Of a stretch of 64,000 nt of DNA, positions 51,796 to 59,963 are shown piece after piece. The position numbers were made by a program, and so were the translations under genes. Position 1 is the first letter of the stretch, and the number at the start of each line of letters is the position of its first letter. This stretch comes from Solirhodobacter olei. GTDB lineage: Bacteria > Pseudomonadota > Alphaproteobacteria > Rhodobacterales > Rhodobacteraceae. The notes below the pieces were generated by a model that was given only the letters and a program-made list of their open reading frames with translations, was not told the DNA's origin and ran no database searches. The stretch covers positions 91,617-155,616 of the forward strand of contig NZ_RRYH01000018.1 in assembly GCF_004010155.1 (NCBI RefSeq). The letters are read 5' to 3'.

Positions 51796-51930
51796 ATGAA
51801 ATATGTTTACAGGCTTCTGGCAACGCTGATCGTCCTCGCGGCCGTGGGGCTGGCCGGGTTCGCCTATCTAGGCGATCTGAGCCCGATCCAGAGCCAGACC
51901 GAACAGCCGGTCACACTGAATGTCGACTAG
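51796..51930 (+). CDS. 44-residue small membrane-anchored protein
   Basis: Starts MKYVYRLLATLIVLAAVGLA and ends SQTEQPVTLNVD. One hydrophobic helix (residues 6-25) follows a short basic N-terminus, and the polar tail should lie in the periplasm. GGGCAGGCGG precedes the ATG. Its last 11 bases overlap the start of the 515-residue secreted protein, indicating coupled translation. The family is not known to me; the conserved layout next to aroK and the overlap argue that it is real. Confidence 0.65.
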   Translation: MKYVYRLLATLIVLAAVGLAGFAYLGDLSPIQSQTEQPVTLNVD

Positions 51931-53467
51931 GCGAAGCCGGCTCCTCGGCGGCGGCACCGCGCTTCTAGCCGGTGCCGCGATGATCCTTGGCGCGGCGGCG
52001 CAGGCGCAGGCCAAGCCGCTTTCCGCGATCGACTGGCTGTCACGGTCGGTCTCGGCAATCCCGCCCGGCCCGCCGGCGAGGCCGCAGACCGGGCAGGGCA
52101 GCATCGACACCTCGATCCTGGGTGCGACCGGGCTCGACGCAGTGGGGCTACTTCCCGCCAAGGTCACCGGCCTGCCGCGCAACCTCTGGCAGGCGAGCCA
52201 CAGCGCCGATCTCGCCCGTCTCCTGCAGGCCGAGCCGGAGCATCTGCTGCCGGCGCTGCAGGAACTGCTCTACCGCCTCGTCCTGACCGAAGCCGACCCG
52301 CCCGGTGACGCCGGCGCCGCGGGCGGTTTCCTTCTGGCCCGGGTCGACCGGCTCCTGGACTACGGCGCGCTGGACCAGGCCCAGGCGCTCCTGCAGCAGA
52401 CCGGGATCCGGCAGCCGCAGCTTTTTCGCCGCTGGTTCGACGTCGAACTGCTGCTGGGCCAGGAGCAGAGCGCCTGCAAGGCGATGAACAGCACCCCCGA
52501 GATCGCCCCCACACTGCCCGCGCGGATCTTCTGCCTCGCCCGCACCGGCGACTGGGGCGCGGCCGATATCGCGCTGACCGCCGGCAACGCGCTTGGCGTA
52601 ATCCCGCAGGAAGACAGCGCGGTGCTGACCCGCTTCCTCGACACGGCCTCGAGCGACGAGCACCTGAAACCCCTGCCCCCGCCCTCGCGGCCCTCGCCGC
52701 TTCTGTGGCGGATGATGGAGGCCGTGGGCCAGCCGATCCCGACCAACACGCTGCCGCTGGCCTTCGCCTATTCCGACCTGCGCCCGAACATCGGCTGGAA
52801 GACCCAGGTCGCCGCGGCCGAGCGGCTGGCCCGGAACGACGCGATCCCGCCGAACCAGCTGATCGGCATCTACATGAAGGGCAAGCCATCGGCCTCCGGC
52901 GACCCCTGGGACCGGGTCGCGGCGGTCCAGAAGCTCGACGCAGCGGTGCGCGCCAAGGATTCCGCCGCCGTGTCGCGCGCGCTGCCGCCGGCCTGGACTG
53001 CGATGGAGAAAGCCGGCCTCGCCATGCCTTTCGCCACCCTCTTCGGTGCCAAGCTCGCGGCGATGCATCTCTCGGGTAAGCCCGGAGAACTCGCCTTCCG
53101 CATCGGGCTTCTCTCGCCCGCGGCCGAAACCATCGCCGGCAACCGTATCGCCACCAACCCGGACGAAAGCTTCCTGATCGGCCTCGCCCGTGGCCGGGTC
53201 GACGGGCTGACGCCGCCGAACCCGATGGGCCAGGCCATCGCCGCCGCCTTCGCCCCGGGGGCCGATCCTGGTGCCGATCTCGACGCGCTGCTGGGCCAGC
53301 AGAAGATCGGCGAGGCGATCCTGCGCGCCATTGCCCGCATCTCCGACGGGGCTTCCGGCGACCTGAGGGGGGTGACGGCAGGGCTTGCGCTGCTGCGCAA
53401 GGCCGGGCTCGACAAGGCCGCGCGGCAGACGGCGCTGCAGCTCATGCTGCTCTCGAAGGCGGGCTGA
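51920..53467 (+). CDS. secreted helical-repeat protein of unknown function (aroK-xerD interval)
   Basis: A 515-residue exported protein. A signal peptide (GGGTALLAGAAMILGAAAQA, ending QAKP) is followed by a Pro/Gly linker and an almost entirely alpha-helical body with spaced Leu/Ala, suggesting TPR-like solenoid repeats (for example LQELLYRLVLTEAD and RVDRLLDYGALDQAQALLQQ). Proteins of this position and length are common in Rhodobacteraceae without a known role. It overlaps the 44-residue gene and ends one base before xerD. Confidence 0.75.
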   Translation: MSTRRSRLLGGGTALLAGAAMILGAAAQAQAKPLSAIDWLSRSVSAIPPGPPARPQTGQGSIDTSILGATGLDAVGLLPAKVTGLPRNLWQASHSADLARLLQAEPEHLLPALQELLYRLVLTEADPPGDAGAAGGFLLARVDRLLDYGALDQAQALLQQTGIRQPQLFRRWFDVELLLGQEQSACKAMNSTPEIAPTLPARIFCLARTGDWGAADIALTAGNALGVIPQEDSAVLTRFLDTASSDEHLKPLPPPSRPSPLLWRMMEAVGQPIPTNTLPLAFAYSDLRPNIGWKTQVAAAERLARNDAIPPNQLIGIYMKGKPSASGDPWDRVAAVQKLDAAVRAKDSAAVSRALPPAWTAMEKAGLAMPFATLFGAKLAAMHLSGKPGELAFRIGLLSPAAETIAGNRIATNPDESFLIGLARGRVDGLTPPNPMGQAIAAAFAPGADPGADLDALLGQQKIGEAILRAIARISDGASGDLRGVTAGLALLRKAGLDKAARQTALQLMLLSKAG

Positions 53468-53468
53468 G

Positions 53469-54419
53469 ATGCCGGCAGCGGGCCGCTGGATCTCCGCCTT
53501 CCTCGAGGCCCAGGCCGCAGAGCGCGACGCGGCCAGGAACACGCGGCTGGCCTATGGCCGCGACCTTCTCGACTTCGCGGAATACCTCGCCGGCCAGGGC
53601 AGCGATTTCGTCTCGGCCATGCGCGAAGATGTCGAAGGATACCTGGTCGATTGCGAGGCGCGGGGCCTGTCGAAATCCACCCGCGCCCGCCGCCTCTCGG
53701 CGATCCGCCAGCTTTACCGCTTCGCGCATGAGGAAGGCTGGCGGGCGGACAACCCCGCGCTGAAGCTTTCCGGCCCCGGCCGCGACAAATCCCTGCCCTC
53801 GACCCTCACCGTCGAGGAGGTGGAGGCGATCCTGAAGGCCGCCCGCGACACCGGCCGCCCCGAGGCTCAGATCCGCAACACCTGCCTGGTAGAGCTGCTC
53901 TACGCCACCGGCCTGCGCGTCTCTGAACTCGTGGGCCTGCCGGTCGCCGCCGCACGTGGCGATCCGCGGATGATCCTCGTCACCGGCAAGGGTGGGAAGG
54001 AGCGGATGGTGCCGCTCTCCCCGCCCGCACGCGCGGCGCTGCGCGACTGGCTCGCTGCCCGCGACACGGCCGAGGCGGAGGCGGCAAGCCGCGCCGCCAG
54101 CACCGGGCGCAAAGCGCCCGCCCCCTCGCGCCACCTCTTTCCCGGGCGGGGCGCGGCAGGGCACCTGACCCGCCAGCATTTCTTCCTGTTGATCAAATCG
54201 CTCGCGGCCGCAGGCGGGATCGACCCGGCGAAGGTGACGCCGCACACCCTGCGCCACGCCTTCGCCACGCACCTCCTGGCCAATGGCGCCGACCTGCGCA
54301 CGATCCAGACGCTTCTCGGCCATGCCGACATCTCGACGACCGAGATCTATACCCATGTCCTCGACGAACGCCTGCGCGAGCTGGTTCTCGAACATCATCC
54401 GCTTGCCCGCGACGCCTGA
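53469..54419 (+). CDS. xerD: site-specific tyrosine recombinase (XerD)
   Basis: A 316-residue recombinase of the XerCD pair that resolves chromosome dimers at dif. The SAM-like N-terminal core domain (about 1-95) precedes the catalytic domain. Catalytic residues are Arg in ATGLRVSELVG, Lys in VTGKGGKERMVPL, His/Arg in TPHTLRHAFATHLL, His in LLGHADISTTEIY and nucleophile Tyr294. An insertion of about 20 residues rich in Ala/Arg (DTAEAEAASRAASTGRKAPA) lies between the Lys and the first His. No phage or integrative-element genes flank it, which supports the housekeeping role. Confidence 0.9.
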   Translation: MPAAGRWISAFLEAQAAERDAARNTRLAYGRDLLDFAEYLAGQGSDFVSAMREDVEGYLVDCEARGLSKSTRARRLSAIRQLYRFAHEEGWRADNPALKLSGPGRDKSLPSTLTVEEVEAILKAARDTGRPEAQIRNTCLVELLYATGLRVSELVGLPVAAARGDPRMILVTGKGGKERMVPLSPPARAALRDWLAARDTAEAEAASRAASTGRKAPAPSRHLFPGRGAAGHLTRQHFFLLIKSLAAAGGIDPAKVTPHTLRHAFATHLLANGADLRTIQTLLGHADISTTEIYTHVLDERLRELVLEHHPLARDA

Positions 54420-54461
54420 TCCCGGCGATAACGGTCCAGTGACCATCAAATAGATTGCCCA

Positions 54462-55763
54462 ATGTTCGCCCAACCCTTCGACACCGCCTTCTGGACCACC
54501 GCCGTCGCGATCCTCGCGCTGATCTGCGTCTCGGCCTTCTTCTCCGGCTCCGAGACTGCGCTCACCGCCGCCTCGCGCGGCAAGCTGCGGACCCAGGCCG
54601 ACCGCGGGTCCAAGGGCGCACTGGCCGCGCTTAAGATCACCGAGGACAACGAACGCCTGATCGGCGCGCTCCTGCTGGGCAACAACGTCGCCAATATCCT
54701 CGCGGCCTCGCTCGCGACCGCGCTGATGACGCGGCTCTTCGGCCAGTCGGGCGTCGCGCTCGCCACGCTCTGCATGACGGTGCTGGTCCTGATCTTCGCC
54801 GAGGTGCTGCCCAAGACCTACGCGATCACCAACCCGGAGACAGCCGCCGCCCACACCGCCCCCCTCGTCCGCCTGGCGATCCTGATCCTTTCGCCGGTCG
54901 TCACCGCCGTGCGCGCCTTCGTGCGGCTGGTGCTGCTGATCTTCGGCGTCCGCACCGATCCCGACAGCAAGATCCACGCGCTGCGCGACGAGATCGCCGG
55001 CGCCATCGCGCTCGGCCATTCCGAGGGCGCGGTGGAAAAGGAGGACCGCGACCGCCTGCTGGCCGCGCTCGACCTTTCCGACCGGACGGTGGAGGAGATC
55101 ATGCGCCACCGCAGCCAGATCGAGATGCTCGACGCCGGGACCGACCCTGACACGATCATCACCCAATGCCTCGCCTCGCCCTACACGCGGCTTCCGGTCT
55201 TCAAGGACGAGCCGGAGAACGTCGTCGGCGTGATCCACGCCAAGGACCTGCTGCGCGAGGTCGACCGGCTGGTCCGCGGCACCGAGGGCTCGCTCGAAAC
55301 GCTGAAGAAGCTCGACGTGATGAAGGTCGCGATGAAGCCCTATTTCGTGCCGGAGACGACGCCGCTCGACGAGCAGATGCGCCAGTTCCTGCGTCGCCGC
55401 ACCCATTTCGCGCTGGTGGTCGACGAATACGGCGCGCTGCGCGGGCTGATCACTCTTGAGGACATCCTGGAAGAGATCGTCGGCCAGATCACCGATGAGT
55501 TCGACGTCGACGCCGACCATCCGCTGAAGCCGAGCGATGCGGGCGATTACATGGTCGAGGGCTCGATGACGATCCGCGACCTCAACCGGGCGATGGACTG
55601 GAACCTGCCGGACGAGGAAGCCAATACCGTCGCCGGCCTCGTCATCCACGAGGCGCAGATGATCCCGAGCGAGGGCCAGGTCTTCAGCTTCCACGGTTTC
55701 CGCTTCGAGGTCGTCAGCCGCCGCGAGAACCGCATCACCAAGCTGAAGATTCGGCCGGTTTGA
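54462..55763 (+). CDS. CorC/HlyC family (CNNM plus CBS domains) membrane protein
   Basis: A 433-residue protein. The N-terminal CNNM/DUF21 membrane domain (about 1-180) includes SAFFSGSETALTAASRGKLR and LLGNNVANILAASLATALM. Two CBS domains (about 205-340; RLPVFKDEPENVVGVIHAKD) and a C-terminal CorC_HlyC domain with FDVDADHP follow. Such proteins are linked to Mg2+/Co2+ efflux or membrane integrity. The start is MFAQPFDTAFW, 42 bases after xerD. Confidence 0.9.
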   Translation: MFAQPFDTAFWTTAVAILALICVSAFFSGSETALTAASRGKLRTQADRGSKGALAALKITEDNERLIGALLLGNNVANILAASLATALMTRLFGQSGVALATLCMTVLVLIFAEVLPKTYAITNPETAAAHTAPLVRLAILILSPVVTAVRAFVRLVLLIFGVRTDPDSKIHALRDEIAGAIALGHSEGAVEKEDRDRLLAALDLSDRTVEEIMRHRSQIEMLDAGTDPDTIITQCLASPYTRLPVFKDEPENVVGVIHAKDLLREVDRLVRGTEGSLETLKKLDVMKVAMKPYFVPETTPLDEQMRQFLRRRTHFALVVDEYGALRGLITLEDILEEIVGQITDEFDVDADHPLKPSDAGDYMVEGSMTIRDLNRAMDWNLPDEEANTVAGLVIHEAQMIPSEGQVFSFHGFRFEVVSRRENRITKLKIRPV

Positions 55764-56070
55764 TCCACCGGCGTTGCGCAATCTATGCGCACGCGACGCG
55801 CGGCTGAGGGTGCGGGTATCCGCAACGTCTCGGCGGGCGCTTCCCCCGGCCTTTCTCCGCCGGTTTGGCGTTTCGGCCAGTGGGGTTCTTTGCCCGCCAG
55901 ACGTGCTCGCGCCGCAAGGGCTCTCCTTATGCGTGTTTTGGCCGTTCGAAATCGACCTTTCCAGCGACCATCTGCCGGCCCCTGCCCGCTTGGGTTCCGA
56001 ACAGACGCAAAGCCACTAGCTGTCTGAGAGCGGCACAGCAGCTGCTGCAGAAAGCAGAAAGGACTTAGCC
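55764..56070. other. intergenic region before the PRC-barrel gene
   Basis: 307 bases without a supportable gene. A TGCGCA/TGCGCA inverted pair around ATCTA (55775-55791) is a decayed relative of the GGTGCGCA hairpin repeats. AAAGGA near 56058 is the ribosome-binding site of the next gene. The base composition is less GC-rich than the neighbouring genes, and codon-like periodicity is absent. Confidence 0.5.
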
Positions 56071-56682
56071 ATGAAATCGCTCATGATTTCCACGCTCCTC
56101 GTGGCCGCAACGGGTCTTGGCGCCGCTGCGCAGACAACGGGCTCCGCCGCGGCGCCAACGGCTGGGAAAGCGCCCTCAAGTGCTGCCGGCACCACGACAG
56201 GCGCCAATGCAAAGGCTGGCTTTCTCACAAGCGTCGACCCAAGCGAACTTCAGGCCAGCAAGCTGATCGGCACGAAGGTTTACTCGACCGGCGGTCAACA
56301 GGCGCCTCAACAGGTCAAGGCGGTGCCAAAGGCCTGGAAGGACGTCGGGTCGGTTGGCGACCTGATGCTCAACCGTCAGGGCCAGGTGAAGGCCGTCGTC
56401 ATTAACGTCGGCGGGTTTCTGGGTATTGGCGATCATCGGGTCGCGCTCAATCTGAGCGGCCTGAAATTCGTCAAGAAGCCCAACAGCGCGAACCCCAACG
56501 GCTTCGTTCTCGCCGTGGACCAATCACCAAGCGCGATGAAGGCGGCGCCGGCATTCCAGACCCCGGCGGAGCAGATGCAGAAGCAACAGGCCCTTAAGCA
56601 CCAGACCGGTACCGGCGGTGCGATGGGCACGAGCGGCGGCACCTCCGGCAGCGGCACCGCTGGCGGAGGCATAACCAACTGA
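56071..56682 (+). CDS. secreted PRC-barrel domain protein
   Basis: A 203-residue exported protein. Residues 1-20 form a signal peptide (MKSLMISTLLVAATGLGAAA). A Thr/Ala/Gly linker is followed by a PRC-barrel domain (about 57-150: LQASKLIGTKVYSTGG, and VGSVGDLMLNRQGQVKAVVI followed by NVGGFLGIG). A Gln/Met-rich segment and a Gly/Ser/Thr tail end it. Exported PRC-barrel proteins are common in alphaproteobacteria, often stress- or envelope-related, but their role is unknown. AAAGGA lies upstream. Confidence 0.85.
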   Translation: MKSLMISTLLVAATGLGAAAQTTGSAAAPTAGKAPSSAAGTTTGANAKAGFLTSVDPSELQASKLIGTKVYSTGGQQAPQQVKAVPKAWKDVGSVGDLMLNRQGQVKAVVINVGGFLGIGDHRVALNLSGLKFVKKPNSANPNGFVLAVDQSPSAMKAAPAFQTPAEQMQKQQALKHQTGTGGAMGTSGGTSGSGTAGGGITN

Positions 56683-56793
56683 CGCGTCGCAATCGGCAAT
56701 TGCACCGGGGTCGGCAGGTTCCCCTGCAGGGGCCTGCAGCCCCCGGCGCCCTCTGCACGGGCGCCCCCCAGGCGACCCTGATCGCTGCGTCTG

Positions 56794-57807
56794 TTACGAG
56801 GCCGGGTGAGCGAAGCGGACCCGCGCGGCGGAAAGCGCCGGGACATGCTCGAAAAGCTCCGCCTCGAGTTCGTCCGCGATTGCCTGGGCCTGGGCCAGCA
56901 GCAGGCCCTCGTCCACGGCAATCGCCACGTCTACGTGGAGCTTGTGGCCGAGCCAGCGGGCCCGTACATCGGCAAGCTCGCGAATCCCTTCCACATGGCC
57001 CGCCGCATGTTCGATCTCGTCGAGAAGGCCAGGCTCCACCCCGTCGAGCATGCGCGTCAGGACCGAGCGCGCGGATTGCCAGACGATGCCGAGAATGGCG
57101 AAGGTGATGGCAAGGCCCACGATCGGGTCGGCGAGCGGAAACCCGAGCCAGACGCCCGCTGCGCCTGCGACCACCGCAAGGCTCGTCAGCCCGTCGGTCC
57201 GCGCGTGATAGCCATCGGCGATCAGCGCGGCGGAGTTGATCTCCCGTCCCACCCGGATGCGAAACACCGCCACCGCCTCGTTGCCAGCAAAGCCGATCAG
57301 CCCGGCGGCGGTAAGCCATCCGAGGTTGGTGACCGGATGCGGATTGATCAGCCGTGAGACGGCCTCGTAACCCGCAACGACGGCGCTGAAGAGAATGATC
57401 AGCACGATCACGATCCCGGCGAGGTCCTCGACGCGGCCCAGGCCGTACGGGAAGCGGCGCGAGGCCGGCCGGCGCGCCAGAACGAACGCGACCCAAAGCG
57501 GTAGGGCCGTGGTGGCATCGGCGAAGTTGTGTATCGTGTCGGCCAGAAGCGCCACGCTGCCCGACAGGGCGACGACGGCGATCTGCATGAGCCCGGTGGC
57601 GAAGAGCATGGCGAAGGACCACTTGATGGCCCAGATGCCACGCGCGGTGGATGCGATGGTGGCATCGATCACGCCATGGGTATGCCCATGCGGCCCATGG
57701 TGATGGCCATGTTCGTGGCCATGCTCATGGGGGTGGTGATGGCCGTGCGAATGACCGTGGCCTTCCGACCCACCCAAGCCGAACCAGTCCAGAACCTTTG
57801 CCTTCAT
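56794..57807 (-). CDS. dmeF: cation diffusion facilitator, DmeF-type (Co/Ni efflux)
   Basis: A 337-residue CDF transporter exporting divalent metal in exchange for protons. The N-terminus holds a very His-rich segment (about residues 17-45) where most residues alternate His and Gly/Pro/Glu. Six helices follow, with metal-site motifs ADTIHNFADATTALP and ADGYHARTDGLTSLAV, and a cytoplasmic C-terminal domain with HKLHVDVAIAVDE. The length and His-rich leader fit DmeF. It is co-transcribed with the regulator gene seven bases upstream. Confidence 0.9.
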   Translation of the reverse strand: MKAKVLDWFGLGGSEGHGHSHGHHHPHEHGHEHGHHHGPHGHTHGVIDATIASTARGIWAIKWSFAMLFATGLMQIAVVALSGSVALLADTIHNFADATTALPLWVAFVLARRPASRRFPYGLGRVEDLAGIVIVLIILFSAVVAGYEAVSRLINPHPVTNLGWLTAAGLIGFAGNEAVAVFRIRVGREINSAALIADGYHARTDGLTSLAVVAGAAGVWLGFPLADPIVGLAITFAILGIVWQSARSVLTRMLDGVEPGLLDEIEHAAGHVEGIRELADVRARWLGHKLHVDVAIAVDEGLLLAQAQAIADELEAELFEHVPALSAARVRFAHPAS

Positions 57808-57814
57808 GGCGCCC

Positions 57815-58069
57815 TCAAAGATATTTGGTGATCTGCTTCAGATCGCGGATCGAAGCCGCGACGCCTTCGTCTTCCTCGTCGAGGCAGTGCTCGATGTGAT
57901 CGTGGATCATCTCGCGCTTCGCCTTGGCGATCGCGGCCTCCACCGCATGGAGCTGCTGGGCAAGGTCCACACAGGGGCGCCCCTCGGCAAACATCTCGAT
58001 GACGCTCGAAAGATGGCCCTGCGCGCGCTTCAGCCGCAGGACGACGTCCGGATGTGATGCGTGTTTCAT
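57815..58069 (-). CDS. dmeR: metal-sensing repressor, RcnR/CsoR family (DmeR type)
   Basis: An 84-residue all-helical repressor. It starts MKHASHPDVVLRLKRAQGHL, whose N-terminal His residues are those used by Ni/Co sensors such as RcnR and DmeR, then CVDLAQQLHAVEAAIAKAKR with the metal-ligand Cys, and HIEHCLDEEDE. It represses its own operon until Ni or Co is bound. The start is chosen to match the family; it lies only ten bases from the G/C palindrome. The gene pair with dmeF is the usual arrangement in rhizobia and relatives. Confidence 0.88.
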   Translation of the reverse strand: MKHASHPDVVLRLKRAQGHLSSVIEMFAEGRPCVDLAQQLHAVEAAIAKAKREMIHDHIEHCLDEEDEGVAASIRDLKQITKYL

Positions 58070-58078
58070 GCCCCCCAC

Positions 58079-58099
58079 ATATCCCCCCAGGGGGGATAT
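58079..58099. promoter_or_regulatory. candidate DmeR/RcnR operator
   Basis: Arms ATATCCCCCC and GGGGGGATAT flank a single central base, a near-perfect 21-bp palindrome ten bases before the dmeR start. Runs of six G/C pairs bordered by AT are the hallmark of RcnR/CsoR/FrmR-type operators. Confidence 0.8.
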
Positions 58100-58190
58100 G
58101 GCAATGCGGATGCAGCGCCCCGCAAACAACTGTATGAAGGCGATATTTCGACGATCCGCGCCAGCCGCTCATTCAGACCCGGCGCCCGAC

Positions 58191-58221
58191 AGAGAAAAGG
58201 GGCCCGGCATTGCCGAGCCCC
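58191..58221 (-). terminator. intrinsic terminator on the - strand
   Basis: On the - strand GGGGCTCGGC-AAT-GCCGGGCCCC (ten pairs with one G-U) is followed by TTTTCTCT. It could end the tns transcript, or it may be the terminator of a host gene that the element inserted behind. Confidence 0.75.
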
Positions 58222-58306
58222 TCCAGATCACACTGTACCTGCGGGCATAGTTGATCCCAAGCGCGGGAAATTTCCCTTTATAATCAATGACCTTCGAATG
58301 CCTCGC

Positions 58307-58350
58307 AGCAAAGGTTTTCCCATTTGGGAGCAAAGGTTGTCCCGTTTGGG
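58307..58350. repeat. two tandem 22-bp repeats, candidate TnsB-binding sites at one transposon end
   Basis: Two directly adjacent units, both AGCAAAGGTT-T/G-TCCC-A/G-TTTGGG, differ at only two positions. They sit about 85 bases beyond the tniQ stop. Tn7-like elements carry arrays of about 22-bp TnsB-binding sites at their ends, so this is the likely end distal to tnsA. A weaker relative may lie near 58265-58283. Confidence 0.7.
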
Positions 58351-58433
58351 TCGGACGTGACGTTAGGGCAAGAAAAAAGCCCGCCAAAGCGGACCCTACG
58401 AGCGAAGATCAAGATGTAAAACGTGCGGGTCGA

Positions 58434-59963
58434 TCAGCCTATCGAGGCCCTAGGCCGCGGTCGATCAATCTCGAGCCGTAGGGCCGTGATATCTCCGACG
58501 CTGACCCGAACACGTACCAGTCCGACCTCGCCGGAAAGACGAACGGCCTTGACGCTGCCCGTTAGGATACCCTCGACGATCGCGCCCGTTGAGCGACCAG
58601 TCTTCTTCGCGCCAGTTGTGAGATCCACGAACTCGTCCGCTCTGACTGTTTCAACGAGCGGCAGCGCCTCGATGCACTTCAGAAACGCCTGGATCGTGCG
58701 CCGGGCGAATGCGATCCGGCCAATACCGCTTTCCTCGTCCTTGTCGAGAAGCGGCTCGATGACGCCGTCGCGATACAGACTTTCAGCTTGCGTGCGCGAA
58801 CAGAAGAGAAGCTCGGGCAGGAGTTGGAGGGGTACACTTTCCTTTAGATCCCTGCTGATTTGCTCCGCAACCACGGCAGGTACAACAAGGTGGTGCGACG
58901 CAACATCCCAAGTGTCATCGTTAAGATGTCCGAGCTGGACGAGGGCCTTCCGCAGCCGTTTTCGGTGGATCCCCGTATTGACGGCAAGACTGTGAACCGA
59001 ATGCATCTGTCGTCGCATCACCTTCTCACCGAGCAACATCTCGCCCGGCTTGACTGCGAAGTGATCGAGGATGTGTCCTCTCAGCATTTGACGTATGGCC
59101 CCAAAATCCACCGTTGGATTAGTGTCAGACAGCCATTCGTAAAGGCGGCCATATCCAGACCGTGGCCCCGCCTGCCCAGCCGTCGACGCCTCGATAGAGA
59201 GCATCTCGTCGAAGGCCGCGCGTATACCTTCCTTCCCGCGCCGAGCATAGCCGAAGCCAGTCGCCCCTGCGGCGCTCCAATCCGACGGGGACATCTCTGT
59301 CGCCTTGAACTTCTTGCCGAACATCAGCACCGCGCCGATCATCTCGCAGGTGCGCGCGCTCTGCTCCAGCGTCTGGCTGTCCAACCACTCCCCGGAGCCC
59401 GTCGGAGTATCGTCGACGCGCGACGCGATCATGGTCTCGAGCGGCGTAGGCGTCCGACACTCGGTGACCATCGGGAGGAACTCCACCTCTCTCGACGTGG
59501 GAAACGCCCGGCCCAATTCTCCGGCGGCGCTCGGGACAGAACGCTCGACCAGCGCGCATCGGTGAATGGGGCAAGCCAGGACAGGCCGTAGCCGCCAAAG
59601 GATGCGGCCCCGCTGCCGCCACGCCTCACCGTCCGGCGCGTCCTCGCGGAGGCAGACGGGGCAAACGCGTCGGCCTTCCAGCAACACGAAATCCGATGAC
59701 CAAACCTCCCCTCGGAACCCACGGCAACGATCCGAACGCGAAATAACCGCGCGCATGAGGCGTGCGACCTCAATACCGGCGGCCTCCGCCAGCGATGAAA
59801 TCGCCTGGGGCGCGCCTCGGGCAAAAGCCCGGAGGTCGATGCCGAGATCCGCCAAGAGCCGGTTGGCGGGCAACCCGGAGTGGAACAGGCTGAGCCGGCG
59901 GACGTACGATCCTGCGGTCTCGTCGTCGTGGAGGGGCAGATCGGGAGAGAGGCGCGCGGTCAT
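58434..59963 (-). CDS. tniQ: TniQ family transposition target-selection protein
   Basis: A 509-residue TniQ/TnsD-like protein. The TniQ domain begins LPLHDDETAGSYVRRLSLFH. Its zinc motif pairs CPVC (about residues 101-104) with CPIHRC (131-136). The C-terminal half (about 270-480) has further helical DNA-binding-like regions, including IHRKRLRKALVQLGHLNDDT. Such proteins recognise the insertion site or link the ATPase to it. The ATG overlapping the tnsC stop (ATGA) is preferred over one three codons upstream. Confidence 0.88.
   Translation of the reverse strand: MTARLSPDLPLHDDETAGSYVRRLSLFHSGLPANRLLADLGIDLRAFARGAPQAISSLAEAAGIEVARLMRAVISRSDRCRGFRGEVWSSDFVLLEGRRVCPVCLREDAPDGEAWRQRGRILWRLRPVLACPIHRCALVERSVPSAAGELGRAFPTSREVEFLPMVTECRTPTPLETMIASRVDDTPTGSGEWLDSQTLEQSARTCEMIGAVLMFGKKFKATEMSPSDWSAAGATGFGYARRGKEGIRAAFDEMLSIEASTAGQAGPRSGYGRLYEWLSDTNPTVDFGAIRQMLRGHILDHFAVKPGEMLLGEKVMRRQMHSVHSLAVNTGIHRKRLRKALVQLGHLNDDTWDVASHHLVVPAVVAEQISRDLKESVPLQLLPELLFCSRTQAESLYRDGVIEPLLDKDEESGIGRIAFARRTIQAFLKCIEALPLVETVRADEFVDLTTGAKKTGRSTGAIVEGILTGSVKAVRLSGEVGLVRVRVSVGDITALRLEIDRPRPRASIG

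Larger units (their letters stand above)
58070..58433. other. junction between the metal-efflux operon and the Tn7-like module
   Basis: 364 bases without a supportable gene. From left to right it holds the dmeR operator, a - strand terminator (58191-58221), a GGGAAATTTCCC palindrome (58265-58276), and two tandem 22-bp repeats (58307-58350). It ends at the tniQ stop. The element boundary should lie between about 58222 and 58306; no unambiguous terminal dinucleotide or target duplication could be fixed without the other end. Confidence 0.6.

Noticed and set aside
53469..54419. Integrase of a genomic island
   Set aside because: Housekeeping neighbours, XerD length and motifs, and no attachment repeats nearby.
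53442..55781. A 779-codon - strand frame opposite xerD and the CorC-family gene
   Set aside because: Antisense shadow; both + strand proteins have full family motifs.
58222..58265. Remnant of a cold-shock gene (a short frame reading MPAGTV before a stop, - strand)
   Set aside because: Only six residues match a common start pattern and the following sequence does not continue it.
58307..58350. Short CRISPR array
   Set aside because: Only two repeat units, no spacers between them, and no cas genes; tandem transposase sites explain it better.
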